From the NCBI GenBank assembly GCA_017632155.1, contig JAGBRZ010000188.1, positions 1 through 24,489 on the forward strand: a stretch of DNA of 24,489 nt. The letters are read 5' to 3'. Positions within the stretch are counted from its first letter, which is position 1, and the number at the start of each line of letters is the position of its first letter. Both the position numbers and the translations under genes were made by a program. Shown here piece after piece: positions 6,332-14,570 of this stretch. A model generated the notes under the pieces. It was not told the origin of the DNA. It did not search any database and worked only from the letters and a program-made list of their open reading frames with translations. This DNA is from Clostridia bacterium (GTDB lineage Bacteria > Bacillota_A > Clostridia > Oscillospirales > CAG-272).

Positions 6332-7234
6332 TTAAGACATCAACTTAACCATTACCGCCTTCTGCGCGTGCAGACGGTTTTCGGCTTCCTCGAAGATCTC
6401 GGCGGCGTGTGCCTCGAAGACCTCGGCGGTGATCTCCTCCTCGCGGTGCGCGGGGAGACAGTGGAGCACGAGTGCGTCGGGTTTGGCGTAGGTCATAACG
6501 GTCGAGTTGATCTGGTAGCCCTCAAACGCCTTGCGTCTGATAGCAGCCTCGCCTTCCTGACCCATCGATGCCCAAACGTCGGTGTAGAGCGCGTCGGCAT
6601 CCTTGGCTGCCTCTGCGATCGACTCGGTGCAGAGGAAGCGACCTGTCGCCTCCGCCCACTTCATAATTTCCGCGTCGGGCTTATAATTTGCGGGGCAAGC
6701 GATCGCAACACTCATTCCGGCAAGGATACATCCGACGATGAGGGAGTTTGCCATATTGTTGCCGTCGCCGATGAAGCAAAGCTTCTTGCCCTCAAGATCG
6801 CCGCGAAGCTCGCGGATGGTCTGAAGGTCTGCAAGCACCTGGCAGGGGTGCGCGTAGTCGGTAAGGCCGTTGATTATCGGGATCGAGCCGTATTCAGCCA
6901 TATCCTCGACCTCCTTCTGGTCGAAGGTACGGATCATAATGCCGTCAAGGTAGCGCGAGAGCACGCGGATTGTGTCTGCGGTCTCCTCGCCGCGGCCGAT
7001 CTGAAGGTCGTTCGAGGAAAGGAAGAGACCCTTGCCGCCAAGTTCGTGGATACCCACCTCAAAGGAAACGCGGGTACGTGTCGAGGACTTGCGGAAGATC
7101 ATGCCGAGGGTCTTGCCCTGGAGATAAGGCTTTTTGATGCCCGCCTTGCGCTCGGCTTTGAGCTCGTCAGCAAGGTCAAGGATGGAGTAAAGCTCCTCTT
7201 TTGTAAGATCGGAGAGTTTAAGAAGGTGTTTCAT
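6332..7234 (-). CDS. argF: Ornithine carbamoyltransferase
   Basis: Transfers a carbamoyl group from carbamoyl phosphate to ornithine, giving citrulline. 300 residues, typical length. Motifs: carbamoyl-phosphate loop SSTRTRVSFE (residues 50-59), HPCQVLADL near 128-136, the FIGDGNNMANSL region and the ornithine-binding HCLPAHR near residue 260. The biosynthetic ArgF role, rather than catabolic ArcB, is indicated by the surrounding arg genes. The ATG at 7234 is preceded by AAAGGATAATACC. The BspA-like gene ends only 27 bases upstream with no terminator between, so argF is most simply transcribed through that gene from its promoter at 10088-10116. The EamA gene follows after one base. Confidence 0.96.
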   Translation of the reverse strand: MKHLLKLSDLTKEELYSILDLADELKAERKAGIKKPYLQGKTLGMIFRKSSTRTRVSFEVGIHELGGKGLFLSSNDLQIGRGEETADTIRVLSRYLDGIMIRTFDQKEVEDMAEYGSIPIINGLTDYAHPCQVLADLQTIRELRGDLEGKKLCFIGDGNNMANSLIVGCILAGMSVAIACPANYKPDAEIMKWAEATGRFLCTESIAEAAKDADALYTDVWASMGQEGEAAIRRKAFEGYQINSTVMTYAKPDALVLHCLPAHREEEITAEVFEAHAAEIFEEAENRLHAQKAVMVKLMS

Positions 7235-7261
7235 GGTATTATCCTTTCGGGGATGCGGGAA

Positions 7262-10042
7262 TTATTTTGTTGCAACTTGGCCGTCGGTGCACTTGATTGC
7301 GGTGACAGCGGTGTTCTTGAGCCAATCAGATCCCTTTGTGACGATGGACCACTGGGTAACTGTTCCGTCATAATTAACTGTGGAAAGACTCTTGCAACCT
7401 TCGAAAGCGTATGCTTCTACCGCCATAATATCTGCTGTGAGTGTGACGGTTGTCAGTGCAGAGCAATCCAAAAATGCGCCTCTTGCAATGGTTTCAACGT
7501 TCTTGCCAAGGGTGAGAGAAGTGAGAGATTTGCATCCGCGGAATGCATACTGACCGATGGTTTTTACGTAATCGGAGATAATTACGGTATGCAGATTTGA
7601 GCATCCGTTGAAGGCGTCCATATTGATCGCAATAAAGTCGATAGGTTCAGGACCTTCTCCTACAGTAAGCTTTTGAAGAGCGTCGCAGCCGGAAAATGCC
7701 GTGGAGCCTATGGTCTTAACAGACGAGGGGATGACGAGCTCAACAATGCCGTCGCAATCCTGGAATGCATAAGACCAGATCTCTTCAAGACCCTGAGGGA
7801 GTACAACGGATACAAGAGCATCACAGTTTTTGAAAGCGTATGATCCGATGTGCTTGAGCGAAGCGGGGAAGTTTATGATTGCAAGAGAATCATTGCCGTT
7901 GAAGCATTCATTTCCGATCTTTTCCAAGCTGCTGCCAATAGATACGGTAACAAGAGCATCGCATCCCTGGAAAGCGTAGTTTCCGATAGAAGAAACGTTG
8001 TTTCCGATAGTTACGGTGACCAGAGCGGGGCAATCCTTGAATGCGTAATTGCCAATGACGGTAAGCTCTTCGGGGATAGAGTCATCACCGATGGTAACTG
8101 TTGCGAGAGCCTTGCAACCCTGGAAAGCAGAGGATCCGACGTTCTTTACGGCTCCGGGAATATTAATGGTCTGAACAAGGTTACAGCCGTAAAATGCGTA
8201 GTTTCCGATGGAAGTCAGCGATTTTCCGAGAGTGATGGAGGAAACTCCGGCGCAGTTTTCGAAAGCGCTGTTACCGATAGTTTCGACAGAATCGGGAATA
8301 ACAATAATGGAAAGACGCGCACAGTTTTTGAATGCGCTGTTTTCAATAGCTTTGATGTTGGAACCGAAGGTGATACTTGTGAGCGATTTACAGCCCGAGA
8401 AGCAGGATGATCCAATGGTGCCGACAGTATTACCGAGAACAACTGTCTTGAGCTCTTCGCAGCCGTTAAATCCGCTTATAGTGGTGAGCTCGGTGGGAGC
8501 GGTAGCAGCACTTTCAAACACAACGCTTTCAAGCTTTGTGATTCCGCCGAAGGCAGAGGATCCGATCTCCTTGACGGTTGCGGGGATAACGAGCTCCTTG
8601 ACGCCCTTACAGTTTTCAAATGCACTGGTTCCAATGGTGATAAGTGATTTGCCGAGGGTGATCGAGGCAACGGATGTACATCCGTAGAAAGCGCTCTGAG
8701 CGACCGTGGTTACTGTGTCAGGTATTGCGATTGAGGTGAGTGCGGTGCAATTATAGAATGAATCGCGACCGATCTCGGTCAGGTTCTTGCCGAAGGTGAC
8801 GCTTGTGAGAGCCTTGCAGTTTCTGAATGCACGGGGAACGATGACCGTTACGTTATCTGTGAGAACGGCGGTGGTCAGCGCGCTGCAATCCGAGAACATG
8901 TATTCACCGAGATAATCTGCGGTAACCTTGGTAAGAGAGGTGCATTCCGAGAAGATAGAGGATTCTGATTTCTTGATGGTTGCGGGAATGTATACCTCGG
9001 TAAGAGAAGTGCAGTTCGCAAAAGCATAAGCTTCGATTTCTTCTACCTTGCCGAGAGAGAGCTTGGCAATTTGCGAGCATTTGCGGAATGCATAGTATCC
9101 GATCTTGGTTACGCTATCGGGAATGATGACTTCGTTGAGTGACGTACAGTTATAGAAAGCGTAGTCATTGATGGTTTCCAGCGACTTGCCAAATGTAACC
9201 GATCTCAGCGAGGTACAGTTATAAAAAGCGTCATTGCTGATTAGGGTAATGGTGTCGGGAATAACAACACTTGTGATGTTCTTGTTGTTCTTGAAAGCGC
9301 TTGAGGAGATGCCGACAACGAATTTGCCCTCGTGGGTCATGGGGATGATAATATCGGTTGCGGTGGAGTTTCCGATGCCGGCAACGTAGTATCCGTCGGA
9401 GCCGGAAGAGAATTTAAGGTTGTGGTCAGCTTTCTCATTTTCTCCACAAACGGTACACTTGCCACCCGAGAAGGTGTGGGAAGCGAGAAGAACGGTTTCG
9501 ATGTTCTTGAGAACCTTTTCGCAGCGAGAGCACTTCTCACCGGCGGTGGTGCCGTAGGAATTGCAGGTTGCTGCAACAGCAGGAATCTCGACTGTAGCGT
9601 GTCCGAGTGCTTCGAGGGTTTCCTGCTCCTTTACGGTGGTGTAGCAAACCGAGCAGTAGCTGCTTTCGGTATAGCCGCTCTTGGTGCAGGTGGGTTCCTT
9701 GCCCTCGTTTACAACCACGGTGTGAGCGATGGTTGCGATCTCTTGCTGTTCGAGGGTGGTGTTGCCGCAAACGGTGCAACGCTTACCGTCGGTGTAACCG
9801 ACTTCGGAGCAGGTTGCCTCGCGGCCGGGAACGGTCTCCTCGGTATGAGAAGCACCTTCGATGTACTCACGCTCGCGCTCTTCGCATTTTTCACATGTAC
9901 GCGATTGAATGCCTTTTTCTGCGCAGGTGGGTTCTTTTGTAACCTTCCAATCACTCCATTCGTGCTTGCATTCCTTTTCACAGGAAGCGAAGCAAACGAG
10001 GCAGAGGAGCAATGAAAGGATGAGAATAATGATCTTTTTCAT
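7262..10042 (-). CDS. BspA-like leucine-rich-repeat surface lipoprotein
   Basis: 926 residues. Residues 1-21 are a lipoprotein signal peptide: KK, a hydrophobic stretch, then FASC with the lipidation cysteine at 21. Residues ~24-205 hold four full and one partial ~41-residue repeats of the form C-x(9-10)-CxxC-x(12-14)-H, which could bind zinc or form disulfides. From ~235 to the end run about 28 BspA-type LRR_5 units of ~23 residues (pattern GxxAFxxCxxLxxVxIPxxVxxI). The C terminus ends in a short non-repeat tail (WLKNTAVTAIKCTDG). BspA-like proteins act outside the cell in adhesion or host binding; no enzyme domain is visible. A ribosome binding site AAAGGAA and a TTGATT-N17-TATAAT promoter precede the ATG. 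It sits between argD and argF on the same strand, which is unusual for a surface protein. Confidence 0.93.
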   Translation of the reverse strand: MKKIIILILSLLLCLVCFASCEKECKHEWSDWKVTKEPTCAEKGIQSRTCEKCEEREREYIEGASHTEETVPGREATCSEVGYTDGKRCTVCGNTTLEQQEIATIAHTVVVNEGKEPTCTKSGYTESSYCSVCYTTVKEQETLEALGHATVEIPAVAATCNSYGTTAGEKCSRCEKVLKNIETVLLASHTFSGGKCTVCGENEKADHNLKFSSGSDGYYVAGIGNSTATDIIIPMTHEGKFVVGISSSAFKNNKNITSVVIPDTITLISNDAFYNCTSLRSVTFGKSLETINDYAFYNCTSLNEVIIPDSVTKIGYYAFRKCSQIAKLSLGKVEEIEAYAFANCTSLTEVYIPATIKKSESSIFSECTSLTKVTADYLGEYMFSDCSALTTAVLTDNVTVIVPRAFRNCKALTSVTFGKNLTEIGRDSFYNCTALTSIAIPDTVTTVAQSAFYGCTSVASITLGKSLITIGTSAFENCKGVKELVIPATVKEIGSSAFGGITKLESVVFESAATAPTELTTISGFNGCEELKTVVLGNTVGTIGSSCFSGCKSLTSITFGSNIKAIENSAFKNCARLSIIVIPDSVETIGNSAFENCAGVSSITLGKSLTSIGNYAFYGCNLVQTINIPGAVKNVGSSAFQGCKALATVTIGDDSIPEELTVIGNYAFKDCPALVTVTIGNNVSSIGNYAFQGCDALVTVSIGSSLEKIGNECFNGNDSLAIINFPASLKHIGSYAFKNCDALVSVVLPQGLEEIWSYAFQDCDGIVELVIPSSVKTIGSTAFSGCDALQKLTVGEGPEPIDFIAINMDAFNGCSNLHTVIISDYVKTIGQYAFRGCKSLTSLTLGKNVETIARGAFLDCSALTTVTLTADIMAVEAYAFEGCKSLSTVNYDGTVTQWSIVTKGSDWLKNTAVTAIKCTDGQVATK

Positions 10043-10087
10043 AATGTATTCCTTTCTAAGAATAAATTGACTAAATTGACAGTATAT

Positions 10088-10116
10088 ATTATATCACAGT
10101 GCTCCGCTCAAATCAA
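10088..10116 (-). promoter_or_regulatory. Sigma-A promoter of the BspA-like gene (and probably argF)
   Basis: On minus: TTGATT (10111-10116), 17-base spacer (10094-10110), TATAAT (10088-10093). The -35 box lies in the loop of the hairpin 10101-10126, and the spacer contains one of its arms. Confidence 0.75.
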
Positions 10117-10134
10117 TAAGCGGAGCATTTTTTT
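10101..10134 (+). terminator. Stem-loop with T-run on the plus strand, overlapping a minus-strand promoter
   Basis: GCTCCGCT (10101-10108) pairs with AGCGGAGC (10119-10126), followed on + by TTTTTTT. On minus it lies just after the argD stop but is followed by ACTGTGAT, so it is a canonical terminator only for plus-strand transcripts. Such transcripts would be antisense to the BspA-like gene. Confidence 0.65.
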
Positions 10135-10138
10135 ATCA

Positions 10139-11299
10139 TTATTTTTCCAAAATATCAGCCAAAATCGCGAGTGCCTCGTCGATCTGCTCGTAGGTGATGT
10201 TCAGCGGGGGAAGGAGTCGGAGTTTATCCTTTGCGGAGAGGAAGAGCACGCCGCGTTCGATGCCCGCCGCGATGATCTCGGGGGTGGTTTTTTCGGCTTT
10301 GATTCCGATCATAAGACCAAGTCCGCTGACAGAGATCACGCCCTTCATTTCTGCAAGTTTTTTGAATATATATTCACTCTTTGCGCGGACTTCGGCGAGG
10401 AATGCATCGTCAAGTCGGCTGATGACGTTCAGCGCGCCAGCCGCACAAGCGGGATTTCCGCCGAAGGTCGAGCCGTGCGAGCCCGCGGAGAGGGTGTCCT
10501 TGACCTTTTCGCCGAGGATGACGGCACCGATGGGGAGTCCGCCGCCAAGGCCTTTTGCAGTCGAGATGATGTCGGGCTTGATGCCGAACTGCTGAAATGC
10601 GTAAAGAGTGCCCGTTCTGCCGTTGCCGGTCTGGACTTCGTCGATGATGAGAAGAATATCTTTCTCCTCGCAAGCCTTCGCGATGGCAGAGACGTAGTCC
10701 TTATCAAGCGGATTTACGCCGCCCTCGCCCTGAACGAGCTCGATTATAACGGCGCAAACGTCGGGTGTCATTGCCGCCATCATTGTGTCGAGATCATTTG
10801 CGGGGACGTGGCAAAATCCCTCGGTGAATGGCATAAAGGTGGTGTGGAAAACGTCCTGACCCGTCGCCGCGAGAGTGGTTATGGTTCTGCCGTGGAAGGA
10901 GTTGACGAGAGTGACGATCTTCGCGCGCCCCCCGCCATATTTGTCGAAGGAGTATTTGCGCGCCGCCTTGATCGCGCCCTCGTTTGCCTCCGCGCCCGAG
11001 TTGCCGAAGAAGACGCGGCACATGCCCGTCCTCTCGCAAATAAGCTCAGCAAGCTTTGCGCAGGGCGAGGTGTAGTAGAGGTTTGAGGTGTGGGAATAGG
11101 AGTTCAGCTGAGCCGTGACAGCCGCGATCCATTCGTCATCGGCGTAGCCAAAAGTATTGGTCGCGATGCCGGAGCCCATATCGATGTATTTTTTGCCGTT
11201 TGCGTCAAAAGCCACCGCACCCTTGCCCGAAACAATCTCAACGGGGAAGCGGCGGTAGGTCTGCGCGACGTATTTGGAGTCTAATTCAAATGTGTTCAT
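10139..11299 (-). CDS. argD: Acetylornithine aminotransferase
   Basis: PLP enzyme converting N-acetylglutamate semialdehyde and glutamate to N2-acetylornithine and 2-oxoglutarate. 386 residues, standard for class-III aminotransferases of the ArgD type. Seen: GSGIATNTFGY, HTSNLYY, the cofactor-phosphate motif GNSGAEANEGAIKAARKY (about 99-116), SFHGRT, IIDEVQTGNGRTG with D220, and the Schiff-base lysine in ISTAKGLGGGLPIGA (K249). The start has AGGTGA upstream. It belongs to the argC-J-B-D run, but a 171-base spacer holding a palindromic heptamer repeat separates it from argB. The argD/ornithine-aminotransferase ambiguity of this family is settled by the neighbours. Confidence 0.95.
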   Translation of the reverse strand: MNTFELDSKYVAQTYRRFPVEIVSGKGAVAFDANGKKYIDMGSGIATNTFGYADDEWIAAVTAQLNSYSHTSNLYYTSPCAKLAELICERTGMCRVFFGNSGAEANEGAIKAARKYSFDKYGGGRAKIVTLVNSFHGRTITTLAATGQDVFHTTFMPFTEGFCHVPANDLDTMMAAMTPDVCAVIIELVQGEGGVNPLDKDYVSAIAKACEEKDILLIIDEVQTGNGRTGTLYAFQQFGIKPDIISTAKGLGGGLPIGAVILGEKVKDTLSAGSHGSTFGGNPACAAGALNVISRLDDAFLAEVRAKSEYIFKKLAEMKGVISVSGLGLMIGIKAEKTTPEIIAAGIERGVLFLSAKDKLRLLPPLNITYEQIDEALAILADILEK

Positions 11300-11311
11300 A
11301 TTATTTCACCT

Positions 11312-11468
11312 AATGAATGATGAATAATGAATGATGAATAATGAATAATTGAGGTGGTTTTTCTCGCGCACTCGAAAAGCAAATAAAATAATTTTTGAGC
11401 TTGCGAGAAAATTTTCCTCAATTATTCAATATTCATTAGCGAAGCGGCTTCATTATTCATTATTAATT
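11312..11468. repeat. Period-7 (RATGAAT) array in an inverted-repeat element between argB and argD
   Basis: Five heptamers AATGAAT/GATGAAT alternate at 11312-11346. The stretch ending in AATGAATAATTGAGG is mirrored by CCTCAATTATTCAATATTC from 11416, and the right side ends in inverted heptamers (TTCATTATTCATTATT, about 11449-11464). About 60 bases separate the arms. A 28-base core at 11433-11460 recurs with two differences at 22374-22401. No coding sequence is present. Confidence 0.8.
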
Positions 11469-11470
11469 TT

Positions 11471-12328
11471 TTATTCAAGCACCATCGTTCCGATACCTTC
11501 ATCGGTCAGAATTTCGACAAGTATTGAGTGCGGGACTCTGCCGTCGATGATGAAGACGCGTTTTACGCCGCCTTTGACAAGATCTGCGCAGCCGGTGACT
11601 TTCGGGATCATACCGCCCGAGATCGTGCCGTCGGCGATCATCTTATCAATGTCGTCAAGATGGATCTGCGAAATGAGGGTGGAGGGGTCATCCTTATTGG
11701 CAAGAATGCCGGGGGTGTCGGTCAGCGAGATGAATGCCTCGGCGCCCAGGGCGGCGGCGATCTCGCCCGCCATCGTGTCGGCGTTGATATTGTATATCTC
11801 GCCCGACTTGTCGCAGGCAACGCTTGAAATTACGGGGATGTAACCCTTTTCGAGGATGTCGGTGATCAGGCCCGTGTTGACCTTTGTGATCTCGCCGACG
11901 TAGCCGAGCGCGGGGTCAAGCTCCTTTACGTGGATCATATTCGCGTCGATGCCCGAAAGTCCGACGGCAAGTCCGCCAACCGAGCCGATAAGTCCAACCA
12001 GCCCCTTGTTGACCTTGCCCGCGAGGACCATCGTTGCTACCTTCGCGGTCTCTGCATCGGTCACGCGAAGTCCGTTTTCGAATTTGCTCTCAATATTCAT
12101 TCTCTTGAGCGTTTCGGTCAGCGCGGGGCCGCCGCCGTGAACGAGAACGACCTTGACACCGATGCGGTTCAGCAGCGCGACGTCGCGCATAACGTCCTCT
12201 TTGAGGCTCTCGTCAATCATAGAGGAGCCGCCATATTTGATGACGATGATCTTGTCTGTGTATTTTTTGATATAGGGAAGCGCTTCAACGAGCACCTTTG
12301 CGCGATCTGCGTTTGAAATGTTTATCAT
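11471..12328 (-). CDS. argB: N-acetylglutamate kinase
   Basis: Phosphorylates N-acetylglutamate with ATP, the committed step of the cyclic pathway. 285 residues. Motifs of the amino-acid kinase fold: VIKYGGSSM with K31, VHGGGPALTETLKR, the N-acetylglutamate site near NINADTMAGEIAAALGAE, and GGMIPKVTGCADLV near the C terminus. About 28 residues precede the KYGG motif (NADRAKVLVEALPYIKKYTDK); such an N-terminal helix is typical of hexameric, arginine-inhibited ArgB, which fits presence of argJ (inference from known structures). The ATG overlaps the argJ stop by four bases (ATGA), so the two are translationally coupled; GGAG inside argJ serves as ribosome binding site. Confidence 0.96.
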   Translation of the reverse strand: MINISNADRAKVLVEALPYIKKYTDKIIVIKYGGSSMIDESLKEDVMRDVALLNRIGVKVVLVHGGGPALTETLKRMNIESKFENGLRVTDAETAKVATMVLAGKVNKGLVGLIGSVGGLAVGLSGIDANMIHVKELDPALGYVGEITKVNTGLITDILEKGYIPVISSVACDKSGEIYNINADTMAGEIAAALGAEAFISLTDTPGILANKDDPSTLISQIHLDDIDKMIADGTISGGMIPKVTGCADLVKGGVKRVFIIDGRVPHSILVEILTDEGIGTMVLE

Positions 12329-13542
12329 GTTCTGTAATCTCCGTTGATCTTGACGTAGTCATATGTCAGGTCACAGCCCCAAGCGGTTGCAGACTGATCG
12401 CCCATTCCAAGGGTGATGTTGACCTGAATTTCGTCGCAAAGAAGGATCTCCTTTGCCACCTCTTCCGAGAAATCAACGCCCGCGCCTCCGCGGCAGACCT
12501 CGATCTCGCCCGCCTTTGATGCGAACTTCACGCCGATGGTGTCCACGTTTACCTTCGCACCCGAGTAGCCGATAGCGCAGAGAACACGTCCCCAGTTAGC
12601 GTCGGCGCCGAACATTGCCGCCTTGAAAAGGCTTGAGCAGATGACGGATTTTGCAACCGTGCGTGCGGTCTGCTTGTCAGCCGCGCCCGAAACGTTGCAT
12701 TCAAGAAGCTTCGTTGCGCCCTCGCCGTCAGCCGCGATGGCACGGCAGAGCTTGGAGGTTACTGCGAAGAGTGCTTCCTTGAAGGTGGCAAAATCGGGGG
12801 AATTTTCATCGATCTCGGTGTTGCCCGCCATACCGTTAGCCATTACGGAAAGCATATCGTTGGTCGATGTGTCGCCGTCGACGGAGATCATATTGAAGGA
12901 GTTCTGAACATCCTCTTTGAGTGCGGCGTTGAGTGCCGCGGGTGTGATCGCAACGTCGGAGGTGACGAAAACGAGCATTGTTGCCATGTTGGGATGGATC
13001 ATTCCCGAGCCCTTCGCGATACCGCCGATGCGGCAGGTCTTGCCGCCTATCTCAAATTCGACTGCCACGCTCTTGAGCTTGGTGTCGGTGGTCATAATGC
13101 CCCAAGCGGCTTCGTCCGAGCCCTCGTATGAAAGCGAGGAAACAAGCTCGTCCATTCCGTTTGCGATCGGGGTGACGTCAAGCTTTTGACCGATAACGCC
13201 CGTCGATGCGACAATGACGTCCTTCGCGGGGATGCCGGTTGCCTTGTAAACGAGATCGCACATTGTTTCCGCGATCTGAATGCCGTCGGCGTTGCAGGTG
13301 TTGGCGTTTCCGCTGTTGCAGATCACGGCGCGTGCGCAGCCGTCAGCAAGGTTGGCGCGTGTGACCTTGATGGGCGCGCCGCAGACGAGGTTGGTGGTGT
13401 ATACGGCTGCCGCAGAGCACTTGCGGTCGCTGACGATGAGGGAAAGATCCTTTTTCGTCTTGTTCTTGCGGATGCCGCAATGAATGCCCGAGGCACGGAA
13501 GCCCTGTGCGGCGCAAACGCCGCCTTCAATGTACTTTATCAT
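12325..13542 (-). CDS. argJ: Bifunctional ornithine acetyltransferase / N-acetylglutamate synthase
   Basis: Moves the acetyl group from N-acetylornithine to glutamate, recycling it, and in the bifunctional form also acetylates glutamate with acetyl-CoA. 405 residues. The precursor cleaves itself before the threonine of HPNMATML (T188), the nucleophile of the N-terminal-nucleophile-like fold; GSGMIHPNMATML is intact. Other conserved blocks are GNANTCNAD, STGVIG, and the C-terminal DWGRVL-like sequence GADANWGRVLCAIG. Whether it is mono- or bifunctional cannot be told from sequence by eye; absence of argA nearby is compatible with bifunctional. It overlaps argC upstream and argB downstream by four bases each (ATGA junctions), showing a tightly coupled argC-J-B block. 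Confidence 0.95.
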   Translation of the reverse strand: MIKYIEGGVCAAQGFRASGIHCGIRKNKTKKDLSLIVSDRKCSAAAVYTTNLVCGAPIKVTRANLADGCARAVICNSGNANTCNADGIQIAETMCDLVYKATGIPAKDVIVASTGVIGQKLDVTPIANGMDELVSSLSYEGSDEAAWGIMTTDTKLKSVAVEFEIGGKTCRIGGIAKGSGMIHPNMATMLVFVTSDVAITPAALNAALKEDVQNSFNMISVDGDTSTNDMLSVMANGMAGNTEIDENSPDFATFKEALFAVTSKLCRAIAADGEGATKLLECNVSGAADKQTARTVAKSVICSSLFKAAMFGADANWGRVLCAIGYSGAKVNVDTIGVKFASKAGEIEVCRGGAGVDFSEEVAKEILLCDEIQVNITLGMGDQSATAWGCDLTYDYVKINGDYRT

Positions 13543-14483
13543 AATACAAGTCCTTTCACGGGGCAGGCCCCGATTGCTATGTTCATATTTTCAATGGCGG
13601 CGCCCGATGCGCCCTTGCCGAGGTTGCAGAATAATGCATAAATATTCATTGTGTATTCATTACCCGAAACGATGATCTGCATCGAATCCTTGCCCGAAAG
13701 CGCATTCGAGAAGATGAGCCCGTCGGGCGTGCCCTTATCGCAGAGCGGAGCAACAGAGATGATCTTGCTTCCCGCGTAGTGCTCCGTGTAGAGGGAGTGC
13801 ATTTCTTCAACCGAAAGCTTCTCATTTGCAAGCCTCATCTGGATGGGCACGCAAACGCACATTCCCGAATAGAAATCCGAAACGATCGGGTTGAACGCGG
13901 GGGCGAAATCGAGCGAGCATACCGACTTGATCTCGGGCAGATGCTTGTGAGCGGCGGTCAGCGCGTACTGACAGGGTGAGTCGAATTTCGGGTCACGTCC
14001 CGCGTCCTCATAATCTGCGATCATTTTCTTTCCGCCGCCCGAATAACCCGTCAGGCTGTGGATGGCGAAAGGATAGGCGGCGTCAAGGATTCCGCGCGAT
14101 ACAAGGGGGTAGAGAATTGCGATCGCTCCGCTTGCGTGGCAACCGGGATTTGCGATGCGTTTTGAGTTCTTTATCTTCTCCGCGTGAGCCGCCGAAAGCT
14201 CCGGAAAACCGTATGCCCAATCGGGATTTGTGCGGTGTGCGGTCGAGCAGTCTATGATAACGGTGGAGTCGCTTTTGCAAAGAGTCACAGCCTCGCGTGC
14301 CGCATCGTCGGGCAGGCAAAGAAAGGTGACGTCGGAGGATGAGATCGCCTCGCTTCGCGCGGCGGCATCCTTACGAAGATCCTCGGGAAGAGTGATTAGC
14401 GAAATATCCTCACGCGAGGCAAGCCGCTCGTGGATGCGCAGTCCCGTAGTCCCCGCGCTTCCGTCAATGAATACTTTTTTCAT
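13539..14483 (-). CDS. argC: N-acetyl-gamma-glutamyl-phosphate reductase (short type)
   Basis: NADPH-dependent reduction of acetylglutamyl phosphate to the semialdehyde. 314 residues from the chosen ATG, matching the short (type 2) ArgC class. Visible: MKKVFIDGSAGTTGLRIHERL nucleotide-binding start, STAHRTNPDWAYGFPEL, the catalytic cysteine in RIANPGCHASGA (C115), and HSLTGYSGGGKKMI. The start at 14483 has GGAG eight bases upstream; a longer in-frame extension to 14561 would overlap the -35/-10 elements and shows no homology, so it is rejected. First gene of the argC-J-B(-D) transcript, with a promoter at 14533-14561 and candidate ARG boxes at 14571-14605. Confidence 0.95.
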   Translation of the reverse strand: MKKVFIDGSAGTTGLRIHERLASREDISLITLPEDLRKDAAARSEAISSSDVTFLCLPDDAAREAVTLCKSDSTVIIDCSTAHRTNPDWAYGFPELSAAHAEKIKNSKRIANPGCHASGAIAILYPLVSRGILDAAYPFAIHSLTGYSGGGKKMIADYEDAGRDPKFDSPCQYALTAAHKHLPEIKSVCSLDFAPAFNPIVSDFYSGMCVCVPIQMRLANEKLSVEEMHSLYTEHYAGSKIISVAPLCDKGTPDGLIFSNALSGKDSMQIIVSGNEYTMNIYALFCNLGKGASGAAIENMNIAIGACPVKGLVL

Positions 14484-14532
14484 AAAATTTATCTCCAAAA
14501 AGAAAATCTTTCTCATTATAAATATGTTACAT

Positions 14533-14561
14533 ATTATACTACAAAATTCAATAAAGGTCAA
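14533..14561 (-). promoter_or_regulatory. Sigma-A promoter of the argCJB(D) operon
   Basis: On minus: TTGACC (14556-14561), 17-base spacer, TATAAT (14533-14538). Transcription would start about 14526, leaving a leader of about 40 bases before the argC ATG. Confidence 0.85.
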
Positions 14562-14570
14562 TAGGTTTTG

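Noticed and set aside
6368..7600. 410-codon open frame on +, antisense to argF and the LRR gene
   Set aside because: It lies wholly opposite well-recognised genes, resembles no family, has no ribosome binding site and is explained by codon bias of the minus-strand genes.
10067..11086. 339-codon open frame on +, antisense to argD
   Set aside because: argD is certain on minus; this frame has no start context and no recognisable motif.
11312..11346. Possible CRISPR-like array
   Set aside because: The units are 7 bases long with no spacers; it is a simple tandem repeat.
14484..14561. Longer start for argC
   Set aside because: The extension would cover the -35 and -10 boxes and encodes hydrophobic residues foreign to ArgC; GGAG fits the ATG at 14483.
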